DNA of 64,000 nucleotides from Roseovarius azorensis (lineage in GTDB: Bacteria; Pseudomonadota; Alphaproteobacteria; Rhodobacterales; Rhodobacteraceae): the NCBI RefSeq assembly GCF_900109455.1, contig NZ_FOAG01000001.1, forward strand, positions 124,001-188,000. Direction: 5' to 3'. Every line of letters starts with the position of its first letter. Position 1 is the first letter of the stretch. The notes below the pieces were generated by a model. The model was given only the letters and a program-made list of their open reading frames with translations. It did not search any database and was not told the DNA's origin. A program made the position numbers and the translations under genes. Positions 24,763 to 32,697 of this stretch are shown piece after piece.

Positions 24763-25356
24763 ATGCAGGCAATATTGGCGGGGTTCGCTCTAGGGTTTTC
24801 CCTCATCCTGGCAATCGGCGCGCAGAATGCATTTGTCCTGCGTCAGGGACTCAGGCGCGAGCATGTGCTGGCCGTGGTGCTGGTCTGTGCGCTGTCGGAT
24901 GCGTTGCTCGTGTCGGCAGGGGTGGCGGGCTTTGGCGCGTTGGCCGAATTGGTGCCGGGACTGGAACCGGCGATGCGCTATGGCGGCGCGGCATTCCTGA
25001 TTCTCTACGGTGCACGGAGTTTCCGGGCGGCGTGGCGCGGCGGCTCGGTGCTTGAGGCGGGGGCCGGCACAGGCAGTATGCGACGAGCAGTGCTGACAAG
25101 CCTCGCGCTGACATGGCTCAACCCGCATGTCTATCTCGATACCGTGGTTCTGCTGGGATCCGTTTCGGCGCAATATGAGGACAGGCTAGGCTTTGCCACA
25201 GGTGCGGTGGCGGCGAGTTTCGTGTTTTTCTTTTCGCTGGGGTATGGGGCGCGATTGCTGGCCCCGCTCTTTCGCCGACCGACAAGCTGGCGGATGCTGG
25301 ACGCCGGAGTGGGCGGCGTGATGTGGTCCATCGCGGCAGGTCTTTTGCTGGGCTGA
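24763..25356 (+). CDS. LysE/ArgO-family amino acid exporter
   Basis: Inner-membrane exporter of 197 residues with six spans. 'LAIGAQNAFVLRQGLRREH' at about 16-34 and 'LALTWLNPHVYLDTVVLLG' at about 112-130 are diagnostic of the LysE/ArgO family, which exports basic amino acids (Arg, Lys). It is 94 bases downstream of the DMT gene on the same strand. Basic-amino-acid export might balance methylarginine use elsewhere in the window, but that is speculative. Confidence 0.86.
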   Translation: MQAILAGFALGFSLILAIGAQNAFVLRQGLRREHVLAVVLVCALSDALLVSAGVAGFGALAELVPGLEPAMRYGGAAFLILYGARSFRAAWRGGSVLEAGAGTGSMRRAVLTSLALTWLNPHVYLDTVVLLGSVSAQYEDRLGFATGAVAASFVFFFSLGYGARLLAPLFRRPTSWRMLDAGVGGVMWSIAAGLLLG

Positions 25357-25445
25357 CGCGTTGCACAGCGGATGTGCGGCTGCAGGGCTAAGGCGCGTGG
25401 CGCGACTGTGTTAGGATGATTCCGACGCAGCGGAGGAGTCGCAAG

Positions 25446-26378
25446 ATGAGCTGGAACCCGACATTGGAACCTCAATGCCCCGAGGCGGGCGATCTGGACA
25501 GCATCGAGACGGTAATCGTGCCACGCGCCCGCGATATCGGCGGGTTCGAGGTGCGGCGCGCGCTGCCTGCGCCCCGTCGTCAGATGGTGGGCCCGTTCAT
25601 ATTCTTCGATCAGATGGGGCCGGCGGAGTTCCTGACCGGGCAAGGCATCGATGTGCGGCCGCATCCGCATATCGGGCTCGGCACCGTCACCTATCTGTTC
25701 GAGGGAGAGTTTCAGCACCGCGACAGTCTGGGCACCGACCAGATGATCTATCCCGGTGCGGTCAACTGGATGGTGGCGGGGCGCGGCGTGACCCATTCCG
25801 AGCGCACGAGCGAAGCCACCCGTCGGGGCGAGAGCCGACTCTTCGGTATTCAGACATGGGTGGCGCTGCCGGAACGCGACGAAGATCGGCAGGCGTCTTT
25901 CGAACACCACTCGAGCGCTGCATTGCCGGTACTGGAAGAGGGGGGCGCCCGGCTGCGGTTGATCATGGGGCGGGGCTGGGGCGAGACGACGCCGGTCAGC
26001 ACCTTTACCGATATGTTCTACGCCGATGTGGCGCTGGAAGCGGGTTCGGCGCTGCCACTGCCGGATGATCACGAGGATCGCGGTGTCTATGTCGTGGCGG
26101 GCGAGATCAAGGCGGCTGGGCAGAGCTTCGAGGCGGGGCGGATGATGGTCTTTCGTCCCGGCGATGCGATCAGCCTGCGCGCAGGGTCGCAGGGCGCGCG
26201 ACTGGTGGTGCTGGGCGGCGAGACGTTGAACGGGCCGCGCTACATCTGGTGGAACTTCGTGGCCTCAAGCCGGGAGCGGATCGAGGCGGCCAAGGCCGAC
26301 TGGGCGGCGGGAGACTGGGCGCAGGGGCGGTTCCAGTTGCCACCAGGCGATGATGCGGAGTTCATTCCGCTACCCTAA
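25446..26378 (+). CDS. Pirin family protein
   Basis: Bicupin of 310 residues. The N-terminal pirin domain shows the metal-binding His pattern 'RPHPHIGLGTVTYLFEGEFQHRDS' (spread over about 75-98) and the diagnostic 'GAVNWMVAGRGVTHSER'. The C-terminal domain includes 'GETLNGPRYIWWNFVASSRERI'. Bacterial pirins act as quercetin dioxygenases or bind metabolic enzymes; no specific role is visible. The start ATG 25446 has an excellent GGAGGAG site; an ATG at 25416 lacks one. Confidence 0.88.
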   Translation: MSWNPTLEPQCPEAGDLDSIETVIVPRARDIGGFEVRRALPAPRRQMVGPFIFFDQMGPAEFLTGQGIDVRPHPHIGLGTVTYLFEGEFQHRDSLGTDQMIYPGAVNWMVAGRGVTHSERTSEATRRGESRLFGIQTWVALPERDEDRQASFEHHSSAALPVLEEGGARLRLIMGRGWGETTPVSTFTDMFYADVALEAGSALPLPDDHEDRGVYVVAGEIKAAGQSFEAGRMMVFRPGDAISLRAGSQGARLVVLGGETLNGPRYIWWNFVASSRERIEAAKADWAAGDWAQGRFQLPPGDDAEFIPLP

Positions 26379-26473
26379 GCCATGCTTGGGGCGGGACGGG
26401 GGGTTGCGTGCCGTGCATGAAAAAGCCGCATGGCGTGCTCGACAGGATGCGCGCGCCATGAATTAATGCCACC

Positions 26474-27397
26474 ATGCGAGTGGAACAGGACATCAGGCCC
26501 GAAGCGGCCTTGCACCCCGGCTGGGGCATCTTCTGGATGGTGGTAACGGGGATCCTCTTTGTGGGGGTGACGGCGCTGGTCAAGATTCTGGGCACGCGGG
26601 TGCCCGCCTCGCAGGCGGCGTTCCTGCGTTATGCGATGGGGCTGGTGTTTCTGCTGCCGATGCTTGGCCCGCTCTGGCGTCTGCGGCTGGAGGGACGCAT
26701 TTGGGCGTTCTTCGGCGCGCGCGGGGTGTTGCACACTGCGGGTGTGGCACTCTGGTTCTTTGCCATGGCGCGCATCCCCATCGCCGACGTGACGGCGATG
26801 AATTATCTGGCGCCGATCTACGTGACCATCGGAGCGGCCGTGTTTCTGGGCGAGAGGTTGGCGGCGCGGCGGGTGATCGCGGTTGCGGTGGCGCTGCTGG
26901 GCGCACTGATCATCCTGCGGCCCGGATTTCGCGAGGTTGGGCCGGGGCATCTTGCAATGCTGTTCACAGCGGTGTTTTTCGGCGGTTCGTACCTTTTGGC
27001 CAAGGTCGTGTCGGCGCGGTGCAGCGCGGGTGTCGTGGTGGCGATGTTGTCGATTACGGTGACGCTGGGGCTGGCGCCGCTGGCGGCGGCGGTCTGGGTA
27101 ACGCCGACATGGGGCGAACTGGCGATCCTCTTTGCGGTGGCTTGTCTGGCGACGGGCGGGCACTATACAATGACGCTCGCGTTTCGCGCAGCGCCTCTCG
27201 CGGTGACGCAGCCGGTGACCTTTCTGCAACTCGTGTGGGCGGTACTGCTGGGCGCGCTGGTCTTTGGCGAGGGGGTGGATCTGTTCGTGATCCTGGGCGG
27301 CACGGTAATCGTCGGTGCGGTGAGTTTCATCAGCTGGCGCGAGTCGGTGCTCAAACGCCGCGCGATCACGCCCGATGTCTCGGCCACCAAGGTGTGA
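26474..27397 (+). CDS. DMT/EamA-family transporter
   Basis: Inner-membrane protein of 307 residues with 10 spans and two EamA repeats, different from the one at 23826. A short cytoplasmic N-terminus (MRVEQDIRPEAALHPGWG) precedes the first span. Markers are 'RIPIADVTAMNYLAPIYVTIGAAVFLGERLAARR' (residues ~100-133, first repeat end) and 'AVTQPVTFLQLVWAVLLGALVFGE' (second repeat). It resembles the RhaT/YdcZ-type drug and metabolite exporters; the substrate is unknown. Confidence 0.82.
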   Translation: MRVEQDIRPEAALHPGWGIFWMVVTGILFVGVTALVKILGTRVPASQAAFLRYAMGLVFLLPMLGPLWRLRLEGRIWAFFGARGVLHTAGVALWFFAMARIPIADVTAMNYLAPIYVTIGAAVFLGERLAARRVIAVAVALLGALIILRPGFREVGPGHLAMLFTAVFFGGSYLLAKVVSARCSAGVVVAMLSITVTLGLAPLAAAVWVTPTWGELAILFAVACLATGGHYTMTLAFRAAPLAVTQPVTFLQLVWAVLLGALVFGEGVDLFVILGGTVIVGAVSFISWRESVLKRRAITPDVSATKV

Positions 27398-27425
27398 GGG
27401 GGCATTCCCCCCATATGTGGCCATC

Positions 27426-27583
27426 TTGCAGAAATCTTGTGAAAAATGACTAACGACCCCCGAGATATGGTTGATCGGGGGCCACAGAGCCTGTATGATT
27501 TCACGTACAGGTGCAATAGACGCGGTCGCATCTACTGACGGCGGGGTCCGGGGCATTTCCATGCTGCGGACCCTGTTCGTTTT
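27426..27583 (+). ncRNA. Candidate small RNA with three hairpins and a terminator
   Basis: A possible promoter, TTGCAG (27426-27431), 17-base spacer, ACTAAC (27449-27454), is followed by three consecutive hairpins: CCCCCGA/TCGGGGG (27457-27463/27475-27481), CCTGTA/TACAGG (27490-27495/27506-27511) and GGGTCCG/CGGACCC (27544-27550/27567-27573). The third has an inner GCAT/ATGC and is followed by a T-rich tail to 27583. This is the layout of a trans-acting small RNA of about 120 bases. I recognise no known RNA family. Confidence 0.4.
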
Positions 27584-27863
27584 GAGAAAATGAAAAGGCG
27601 CCAGGTGCTCAGACGCGGTCTTCGCATTGCGGCCCGTGTCCGAAGATCGGTGCCACACCCTGACGCCTCGCTGAACGTCCGGTCCCGAAAGACCCTGGTC
27701 CAGTTTGCCGCCTGTCCCGACGAACCTGCGGCGGTTCCGGACGTTGCCGCCCGAAACGTTCCACGAATGTCACCATCCGTAGCTGCCACGATCCCCTGAG
27801 GCACCATGACAATCATAGCGGGCAAGGCCCGTCATGACCTGCATCGACCCGGAGGATGAAACG

Positions 27864-27974
27864 AAGGGTTCCCGAAAGAACCTGCTCCGCCGCAACCGCC
27901 TGAACCCTTACGAATGGTCGTTAAGGCGCAAGGCCCCCCGTATCCATTCGCGCCGGTCCCGAGGGGCCTTTGCG
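27864..27974 (+). ncRNA. Structured element with mutually exclusive pairings
   Basis: AAGGGTTC (27864-27871) pairs with GAACCCTT (27902-27909). CGAATGG (27911-27917) pairs with CCATTCG (27944-27950). CGCAAGGCCCC (27927-27937) pairs with GGGGCCTTTGCG (27963-27974, one bulge). The last two cross each other, so they form either a pseudoknot or two alternative states. No gene follows closely on the plus strand, so a cis-switch is unlikely unless an unseen gene exists. Strand is uncertain. Confidence 0.35.
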
Positions 27975-28069
27975 TCCCCGCGTCGGATCGTGAGAACCGC
28001 TGCGGTTAATCAGACCGTCACAAAACCGTATGATTCCCGCAACAGAAAAATGTCGTCGCGTGCAATTTT

Positions 28070-28158
28070 TGTGGGGATAACATGTTTATATTCTTGGGGG
28101 ATTTTGTGTGGATAAGCGCGGATTGTGCTTTGTTTAGGCAGGCTTGACCGGGGGATAA
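28070..28158. other. A+T-rich block with a DnaA-box-like sequence
   Basis: TGTGGATAA at 28107-28115 is the exact complement of the DnaA box TTATCCACA. Similar GGGGATAA sequences lie at 28073-28080 and 28151-28158. The block (about 28015-28135) is much richer in A+T than its surroundings. A replication origin is not supported by the neighbours. Confidence 0.3.
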
Positions 28159-28221
28159 GTGATCGCTGGAGGGGCAGGGCGCAAACGGGGCGGGCACTGC
28201 AGCCCGCCCCGCATCTCATGG

Positions 28222-28458
28222 TCAGTTCACGCCAAGCATCTCCTTGGCTTCAGCCAGGGTCGCCACCGAAGCGGCATGATCGCCGGCCTCGTGCTGCTCT
28301 TCGCCGAGCGCGCGCAGTTCCTTGACCTTGGCCATATCGGCCTCTGACAGGCTCGCGCTTTCAAGTGCTGCGTCGATTTTCGCCATATCTGCCGGGCATT
28401 GGCCCGCGATTGCCGGGGCGGCGAGAAACAGAGCGGCGGCGAGGGTGAGGTATTTCAT
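28222..28458 (-). CDS. Small exported protein
   Basis: Protein of 78 residues with a clear signal peptide (MKYLTLAAALFLAAPAIAG, cleavage probably after Ala-x-Ala near residue 18) and a mature part of about 60 residues that is Ala/Glu rich and helical (two helices; 'AKIDAALESASLSEADMAKVKELR', 'HEAGDHAASVATLAEAKEML'). A single Cys follows the cleavage site (GQCPADM). ATG 28458 has GGAGGA upstream; a longer frame without such a site was rejected. It is probably periplasmic; the function is unknown. Confidence 0.75.
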   Translation of the reverse strand: MKYLTLAAALFLAAPAIAGQCPADMAKIDAALESASLSEADMAKVKELRALGEEQHEAGDHAASVATLAEAKEMLGVN

Positions 28459-28794
28459 GATGTGGTCCTCCTGTTGTTGCGTGAGGCTCAGATAGGATGA
28501 CGCAGGGGAATGTCGAGAGGCAGGTGAAACGAATGAGCGGGGGATTGCCGGAGCCATATGGCGGGTGCCGATGCACCGATGCGCGGGATCAGCACGACGA
28601 TTTTCAGTTGACAGCTGGCAGGGTCCGTTTGGTCACTGAGCCAAGGCAACAACTGTCGATCACAGGTTGTCCGCCATGCCCGCAGAGGCGGGCATCTCGT
28701 GAAACCTGTCGTGCGGTCGAGGTGAAATCGCGACTGTGGTCGGAGATCCAAACTTGCGTGCGCAGGGATGACATTCGGGTAGCGACATGAACTC
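28459..28794. other. 336-base gap between lepA and the small exported gene
   Basis: Apart from the ribosome site of the small exported gene at about 28466-28472 I see no gene, promoter box, repeat or hairpin I can support. Short frames here are shadows or lack ribosome sites. Confidence 0.4.
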
Positions 28795-30594
28795 TTACGA
28801 GTCCATCTTCAACGCCGAAATGAACGCCTCCTGCGGGATATCGACCTTGCCGAACTGGCGCATCTTCTTCTTGCCTGCCTTCTGCTTTTCCAGCAACTTC
28901 TTCTTGCGCGTGGCATCGCCGCCATAGCATTTGGCGGTCACGTCCTTCCTGAGCGCCGAGAGCGTTTCGCGCGCGATCACCTTGCCGCCGATAGCCGCCT
29001 GGATTGGGATCTTGAACATGTGGCGGGGTATCAGATCCTTCAGCTTCTCGCACATCGCCCGCCCGCGCGTCTCGGCCCGGTCGCGGTGAACCATCATCGA
29101 GAGCGCATCGACCGGTTCGTCATTCACCAGCACCTGCATCTTGACCAGATTGTCCTCGCGATAGCCCTCGAGATGATAATCGAAGGAGGCATAGCCCTTG
29201 GTCACCGATTTCAGCCGGTCGTAGAAATCGAACACCACCTCGTTGAGCGGCAGGTCATAGACAACCATGGCGCGAGATCCGGCATAGGTCAGGTCCAACT
29301 GAATGCCGCGGCGGTCCTGACAAAGTTTCAGCACATCGCCGAGGTAGTCGTCGGGCACCAGAATGGTCGCCTTGATCCGCGGCTCCTCGATATGGTCCAC
29401 ATAGGTGAGGTCGGGCATATCGGCGGGGTTGTGCAGATCGCGCCGCGTGCCATCCTTCATGAAGAGGTGATAGACCACCGAGGGCGCGGTGGTGATCAAT
29501 TCGATATCGTATTCCCGTTCGATTCGGTCGCGGATCACCTCGAGATGCAGCAACCCCAAAAATCCGCAGCGGAAGCCAAAGCCAAGCGCCGCCGAGGTTT
29601 CCATTTCGTAACTGAATGAGGCGTCATTCAGCGCCAGTTTCTCGATGGCGTCGCGCAGGTCCTCGAATTCGGCTGAATCAACCGGAAAGAGGCCGCAGAA
29701 CACGACCGGGACGGAGGGTTTGAACCCGGGCAAGGGTTTCTCGCAGGGCCGTTTCTCATGTGTGATCGTGTCGCCCACTTTGGTGTCGCGCACCTGCTTG
29801 ATCGAGGCGGTGATGAAACCGATCTCGCCGGGCCCGAGGCTCTCGACCTTTTCCATCTGGGGGCGAAAGACGCCAATGCGCTCGACATTATAGGTGGCGC
29901 CGGTCTGGATCATGCGGATTCGGTCGCCGCGCCTCATCCGCCCGTCCATGATGCGCACCAGAACGACCACGCCCAGATAGGCGTCATACCAGCTGTCGAC
30001 CAGCATCGCCTTGAGAGGCGCGCGCTCGTCGCCCCGCGGCGGCGGCAGGTGATGCACGATGGCCTCCAGCGTCTCGGGAATGCCCACGCCGGTCTTGGCC
30101 GACACCCGGATCGCGCCGCTCGCGTCGATCCCGATGACATCCTCGATCTGCTCGGCCACGCGGTCGCATTCGCTGGCGGGCAGGTCGATCTTGTTGAGGA
30201 TAGGTACCAGTTCGTGGCCCGCATCAATCGCTTGGTAGACATTGGCCAGCGTCTGCGCCTCGACGCCCTGCGTGCTGTCGACGACCAGGAGACTGCCCTC
30301 GACCGCGCGCATCGAGCGGCTGACCTCATAGGCAAAGTCCACATGCCCCGGCGTGTCGATGAGATTGAGCACGTACTTTTCGCCGTTTTGCGCGGTATAG
30401 TCGATGCGAACCGTATTGGCCTTGATCGTGATGCCGCGCTCGCGCTCGATATCCATGGCGTCGAGCATCTGCTCTTTCATGTCCCGATCCTGCACCGTCC
30501 CGGTCGACTGGATCAGCCGGTCGGCAAGCGTGGATTTGCCGTGGTCGATATGCGCCACGATCGAGAAATTACGGATATGAGCGAGGTCTGTCAT
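28795..30594 (-). CDS. lepA: Elongation factor 4 (LepA)
   Basis: Translational GTPase of 599 residues, the normal LepA length; it acts on stalled or mistranslocated ribosomes. GTPase motifs are AHIDHGKST (near 14-22), DTPGH (near 80-84) and NKID (near 134-137). LepA-specific C-terminal features are '[25 protein letters not shown]' near 483-507 and the closing '[21 protein letters not shown]'. It starts with [19 protein letters not shown], typical for the family. It is read away from the acylphosphatase gene across a 148-base gap. Confidence 0.97.
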   Translation of the reverse strand: MTDLAHIRNFSIVAHIDHGKSTLADRLIQSTGTVQDRDMKEQMLDAMDIERERGITIKANTVRIDYTAQNGEKYVLNLIDTPGHVDFAYEVSRSMRAVEGSLLVVDSTQGVEAQTLANVYQAIDAGHELVPILNKIDLPASECDRVAEQIEDVIGIDASGAIRVSAKTGVGIPETLEAIVHHLPPPRGDERAPLKAMLVDSWYDAYLGVVVLVRIMDGRMRRGDRIRMIQTGATYNVERIGVFRPQMEKVESLGPGEIGFITASIKQVRDTKVGDTITHEKRPCEKPLPGFKPSVPVVFCGLFPVDSAEFEDLRDAIEKLALNDASFSYEMETSAALGFGFRCGFLGLLHLEVIRDRIEREYDIELITTAPSVVYHLFMKDGTRRDLHNPADMPDLTYVDHIEEPRIKATILVPDDYLGDVLKLCQDRRGIQLDLTYAGSRAMVVYDLPLNEVVFDFYDRLKSVTKGYASFDYHLEGYREDNLVKMQVLVNDEPVDALSMMVHRDRAETRGRAMCEKLKDLIPRHMFKIPIQAAIGGKVIARETLSALRKDVTAKCYGGDATRKKKLLEKQKAGKKKMRQFGKVDIPQEAFISALKMDS

Positions 30595-30742
30595 GGCCTT
30601 GGCATATGTATGGGAATGGCAGGGTGGTCAAGGTAGGATAGTGCCTGGCGACGCTGCAATCCCTCTCGGCATCGAAGGTCTTGCTGTGATAGACTGGCAA
30701 CAGGAGCGAACAAAAGCCGCACACTCCCGAAAGGACGGCCCC

Positions 30743-31021
30743 ATGCCCGATACCAAAGCCATCCACGCACAGGTCAGCGGTCGGGTGCAGGGCGTATCGT
30801 TCCGCGTCTGGGCACGGGTCGAGGCGCAGGGGCGCGGCCTTGCAGGCTGGGTGCGCAACGAGGCCGACGGCTCCGTCAGCGCGCATCTCGAAGGACCGTC
30901 TGCGGATGTTGACGACATGGTGACCGCGCTGCATCGCGGTCCGCCGGCCGCCATCGTCCGAGAGGTGACAGTGAACGTCGCAGCCCCCATAGGTGCCACG
31001 CATTTCGATATCCGGTCTTAG
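30743..31021 (+). CDS. acyP: Acylphosphatase
   Basis: Cytoplasmic enzyme of 92 residues that hydrolyses acyl phosphates. Both family signatures are intact: GRVQGVSFRVW (17-27, holding the phosphate-binding Arg) and GWVRNEADGSV (39-49, holding the catalytic Asn). I chose ATG 30743 (MPDTKAIHAQV), with AAAGGA upstream; the reading frame stays open further upstream without a ribosome site. Confidence 0.93.
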   Translation: MPDTKAIHAQVSGRVQGVSFRVWARVEAQGRGLAGWVRNEADGSVSAHLEGPSADVDDMVTALHRGPPAAIVREVTVNVAAPIGATHFDIRS

Positions 31022-31093
31022 CGCGCGGCTTTCGATCTTGCCCCGCCCGTGCCTGCCGCGTAGAACGCGGGCGTTGATAATTCCCGGAGCATC

Positions 31094-32611
31094 ATGATGC
31101 TGGACTTGATCTATGAGACCCCGAAACCCAAGGTGATCGCCGGGGCGAAACATGACTGGGAACTGGTGATCGGAATGGAGGTGCACGCCCAGGTCGCATC
31201 GAACGCCAAGCTGTTTTCCGGGGCCTCGACCAAATTCGGGGCCGAACCCAATTCCAACGTCTCCTTCGTCGATGCCGCGATGCCCGGCATGCTGCCGGTC
31301 ATCAACGAATTCTGCGTCGAGCAAGCGGTGCGCACCGGGCTGGGACTCAAGGCCAGGATCAACCTCTGGTCGGCCTTTGACCGCAAGAATTACTTTTACC
31401 CCGATCTTCCGCAGGGCTATCAGATCAGTCAACTCTATCACCCGCTGGTGGGCGAGGGTGAAATCCTCGTCGACATGAGCCCCGGAGTGGCGCGCAAGGT
31501 GCGCATCGAGCGCATTCACATGGAGCAGGACGCGGGCAAGTCGATTCACGACATGGACCCTGCCATGTCCTTTGTAGATCTCAACCGCACCGGCGTGTGC
31601 CTCATGGAGATCGTGAGCCGTCCCGATATTCGTGGCCCGGAAGAGGCCGCCGCCTATGTGACCAAGCTGCGCCAGATCCTGCGCTATCTGGGCACCTGCG
31701 ATGGCAACATGCAGAATGGCAATCTGCGCGCAGACGTCAACGTATCAATCTGCCGTCCGGGTCAGTATGAGAAATATATGGAAAGCCAGGATTTCTCGCA
31801 TCTGGGCACTCGCTGCGAGATCAAGAACATGAACTCCATGCGTTTCATTCAAGCGGCCATCGAATATGAGGCCCGCCGTCAGATCGCTATAGTCGAGGCT
31901 GGTGGCGAGGTCGTGCAGGAGACCCGGCTCTATGATCCCGACAGGAACGAGACCCGTTCCATGCGATCCAAGGAAGAGGCGCATGATTACCGCTATTTCC
32001 CTGATCCTGATCTTCTGCCACTGGAAATCGAACAGTCATGGATCGATGAGATTGCGGTCAACCTGCCCGAACTGCCCGATGCAAAGAAGGCGCGGTTCGT
32101 CCTGGAATTCGGTCTCAGCGAATATGACGCCAGCGTGCTGACCGCCGATCTGGCTAATGCCGCCTATTTCGAAGAGGTGGCCGCAGGCGCAGGCGATGGC
32201 AAGCTGGCGGCGAACTGGGTGATAAACGAACTCTTTGGCCGCTTGAAGAAAGAAGATCACTCGATCGAGGAAAGCCCCGTCAGCCCTGCCCAGCTTGCCG
32301 CCATCGTGCGGCTGATCAAATCCGATGCCATTTCGGGCAAGATTGCCAAGGATCTCTTCGAGATCGTCTATACGACAGGTGGCGATCCCGAGCGGATCGT
32401 CGAAGAACGCGGCATGAAACAGGTCACGGACACTGGCGCCATTGAGCAGGCCGTGGCCGAGATCATCGCCGCCAACCCCGCGCAGGTGGAAAAGGCGCAA
32501 GCCAATCCCAAACTCGCGGGCTGGTTTGTCGGGCAGGTGATGAAGTCCACCGGCGGCAAGGCGAATCCAAAGGCGGTCAACGATATAGTGATGGCAAGGC
32601 TGGGCCTGTAA
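31094..32611 (+). CDS. gatB: Aspartyl/glutamyl-tRNA amidotransferase subunit B
   Basis: Protein of 505 residues; with GatA and GatC it converts Glu-tRNA(Gln) or Asp-tRNA(Asn) to the amidated form. The N-terminal kinase domain shows '[13 protein letters not shown]', '[14 protein letters not shown]', '[19 protein letters not shown]' and '[13 protein letters not shown]'; the C-terminal YqeY-like tail ends '[24 protein letters not shown]'. All are typical. Two ATG codons lie in tandem at 31094 and 31097. gatA and gatC are not in the window. Confidence 0.97.
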   Translation: MMLDLIYETPKPKVIAGAKHDWELVIGMEVHAQVASNAKLFSGASTKFGAEPNSNVSFVDAAMPGMLPVINEFCVEQAVRTGLGLKARINLWSAFDRKNYFYPDLPQGYQISQLYHPLVGEGEILVDMSPGVARKVRIERIHMEQDAGKSIHDMDPAMSFVDLNRTGVCLMEIVSRPDIRGPEEAAAYVTKLRQILRYLGTCDGNMQNGNLRADVNVSICRPGQYEKYMESQDFSHLGTRCEIKNMNSMRFIQAAIEYEARRQIAIVEAGGEVVQETRLYDPDRNETRSMRSKEEAHDYRYFPDPDLLPLEIEQSWIDEIAVNLPELPDAKKARFVLEFGLSEYDASVLTADLANAAYFEEVAAGAGDGKLAANWVINELFGRLKKEDHSIEESPVSPAQLAAIVRLIKSDAISGKIAKDLFEIVYTTGGDPERIVEERGMKQVTDTGAIEQAVAEIIAANPAQVEKAQANPKLAGWFVGQVMKSTGGKANPKAVNDIVMARLGL

Positions 32612-32697
32612 CAGCGCGGCATTGTGCTTGTCATATTCCGAACTTGACCTGGGCGGGTGGATTACAGGTCTGCCCTCGGGATGCGCGGTCGAGAACC

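Larger units (their letters stand above)
27398..28221. other. 824-base non-coding stretch rich in inverted repeats
   Basis: No open frame here has convincing protein character; short ones at 27590-27799 and 27834-28115 are Arg-rich and have no family features. The stretch contains at least five exact inverted repeats (27457-27481, 27490-27511, 27544-27573, 27864-27909, 27927-27974), a pair of overlapping repeats that exclude each other, and an A+T-rich block with TGTGGATAA-like boxes (28070-28158). These are listed separately. It looks like RNA genes or a regulatory region rather than decayed coding DNA. Confidence 0.55.

Noticed and set aside
27590..28115. Small protein-coding genes at 27590-27799 and 27834-28115
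   Set aside because: Arg-rich, no ribosome site worth noting, no family features; the DNA is instead full of inverted repeats.
28070..28158. Chromosomal replication origin
   Set aside because: Only one exact DnaA box, and the neighbours (lepA, a transporter) are not typical origin genes.
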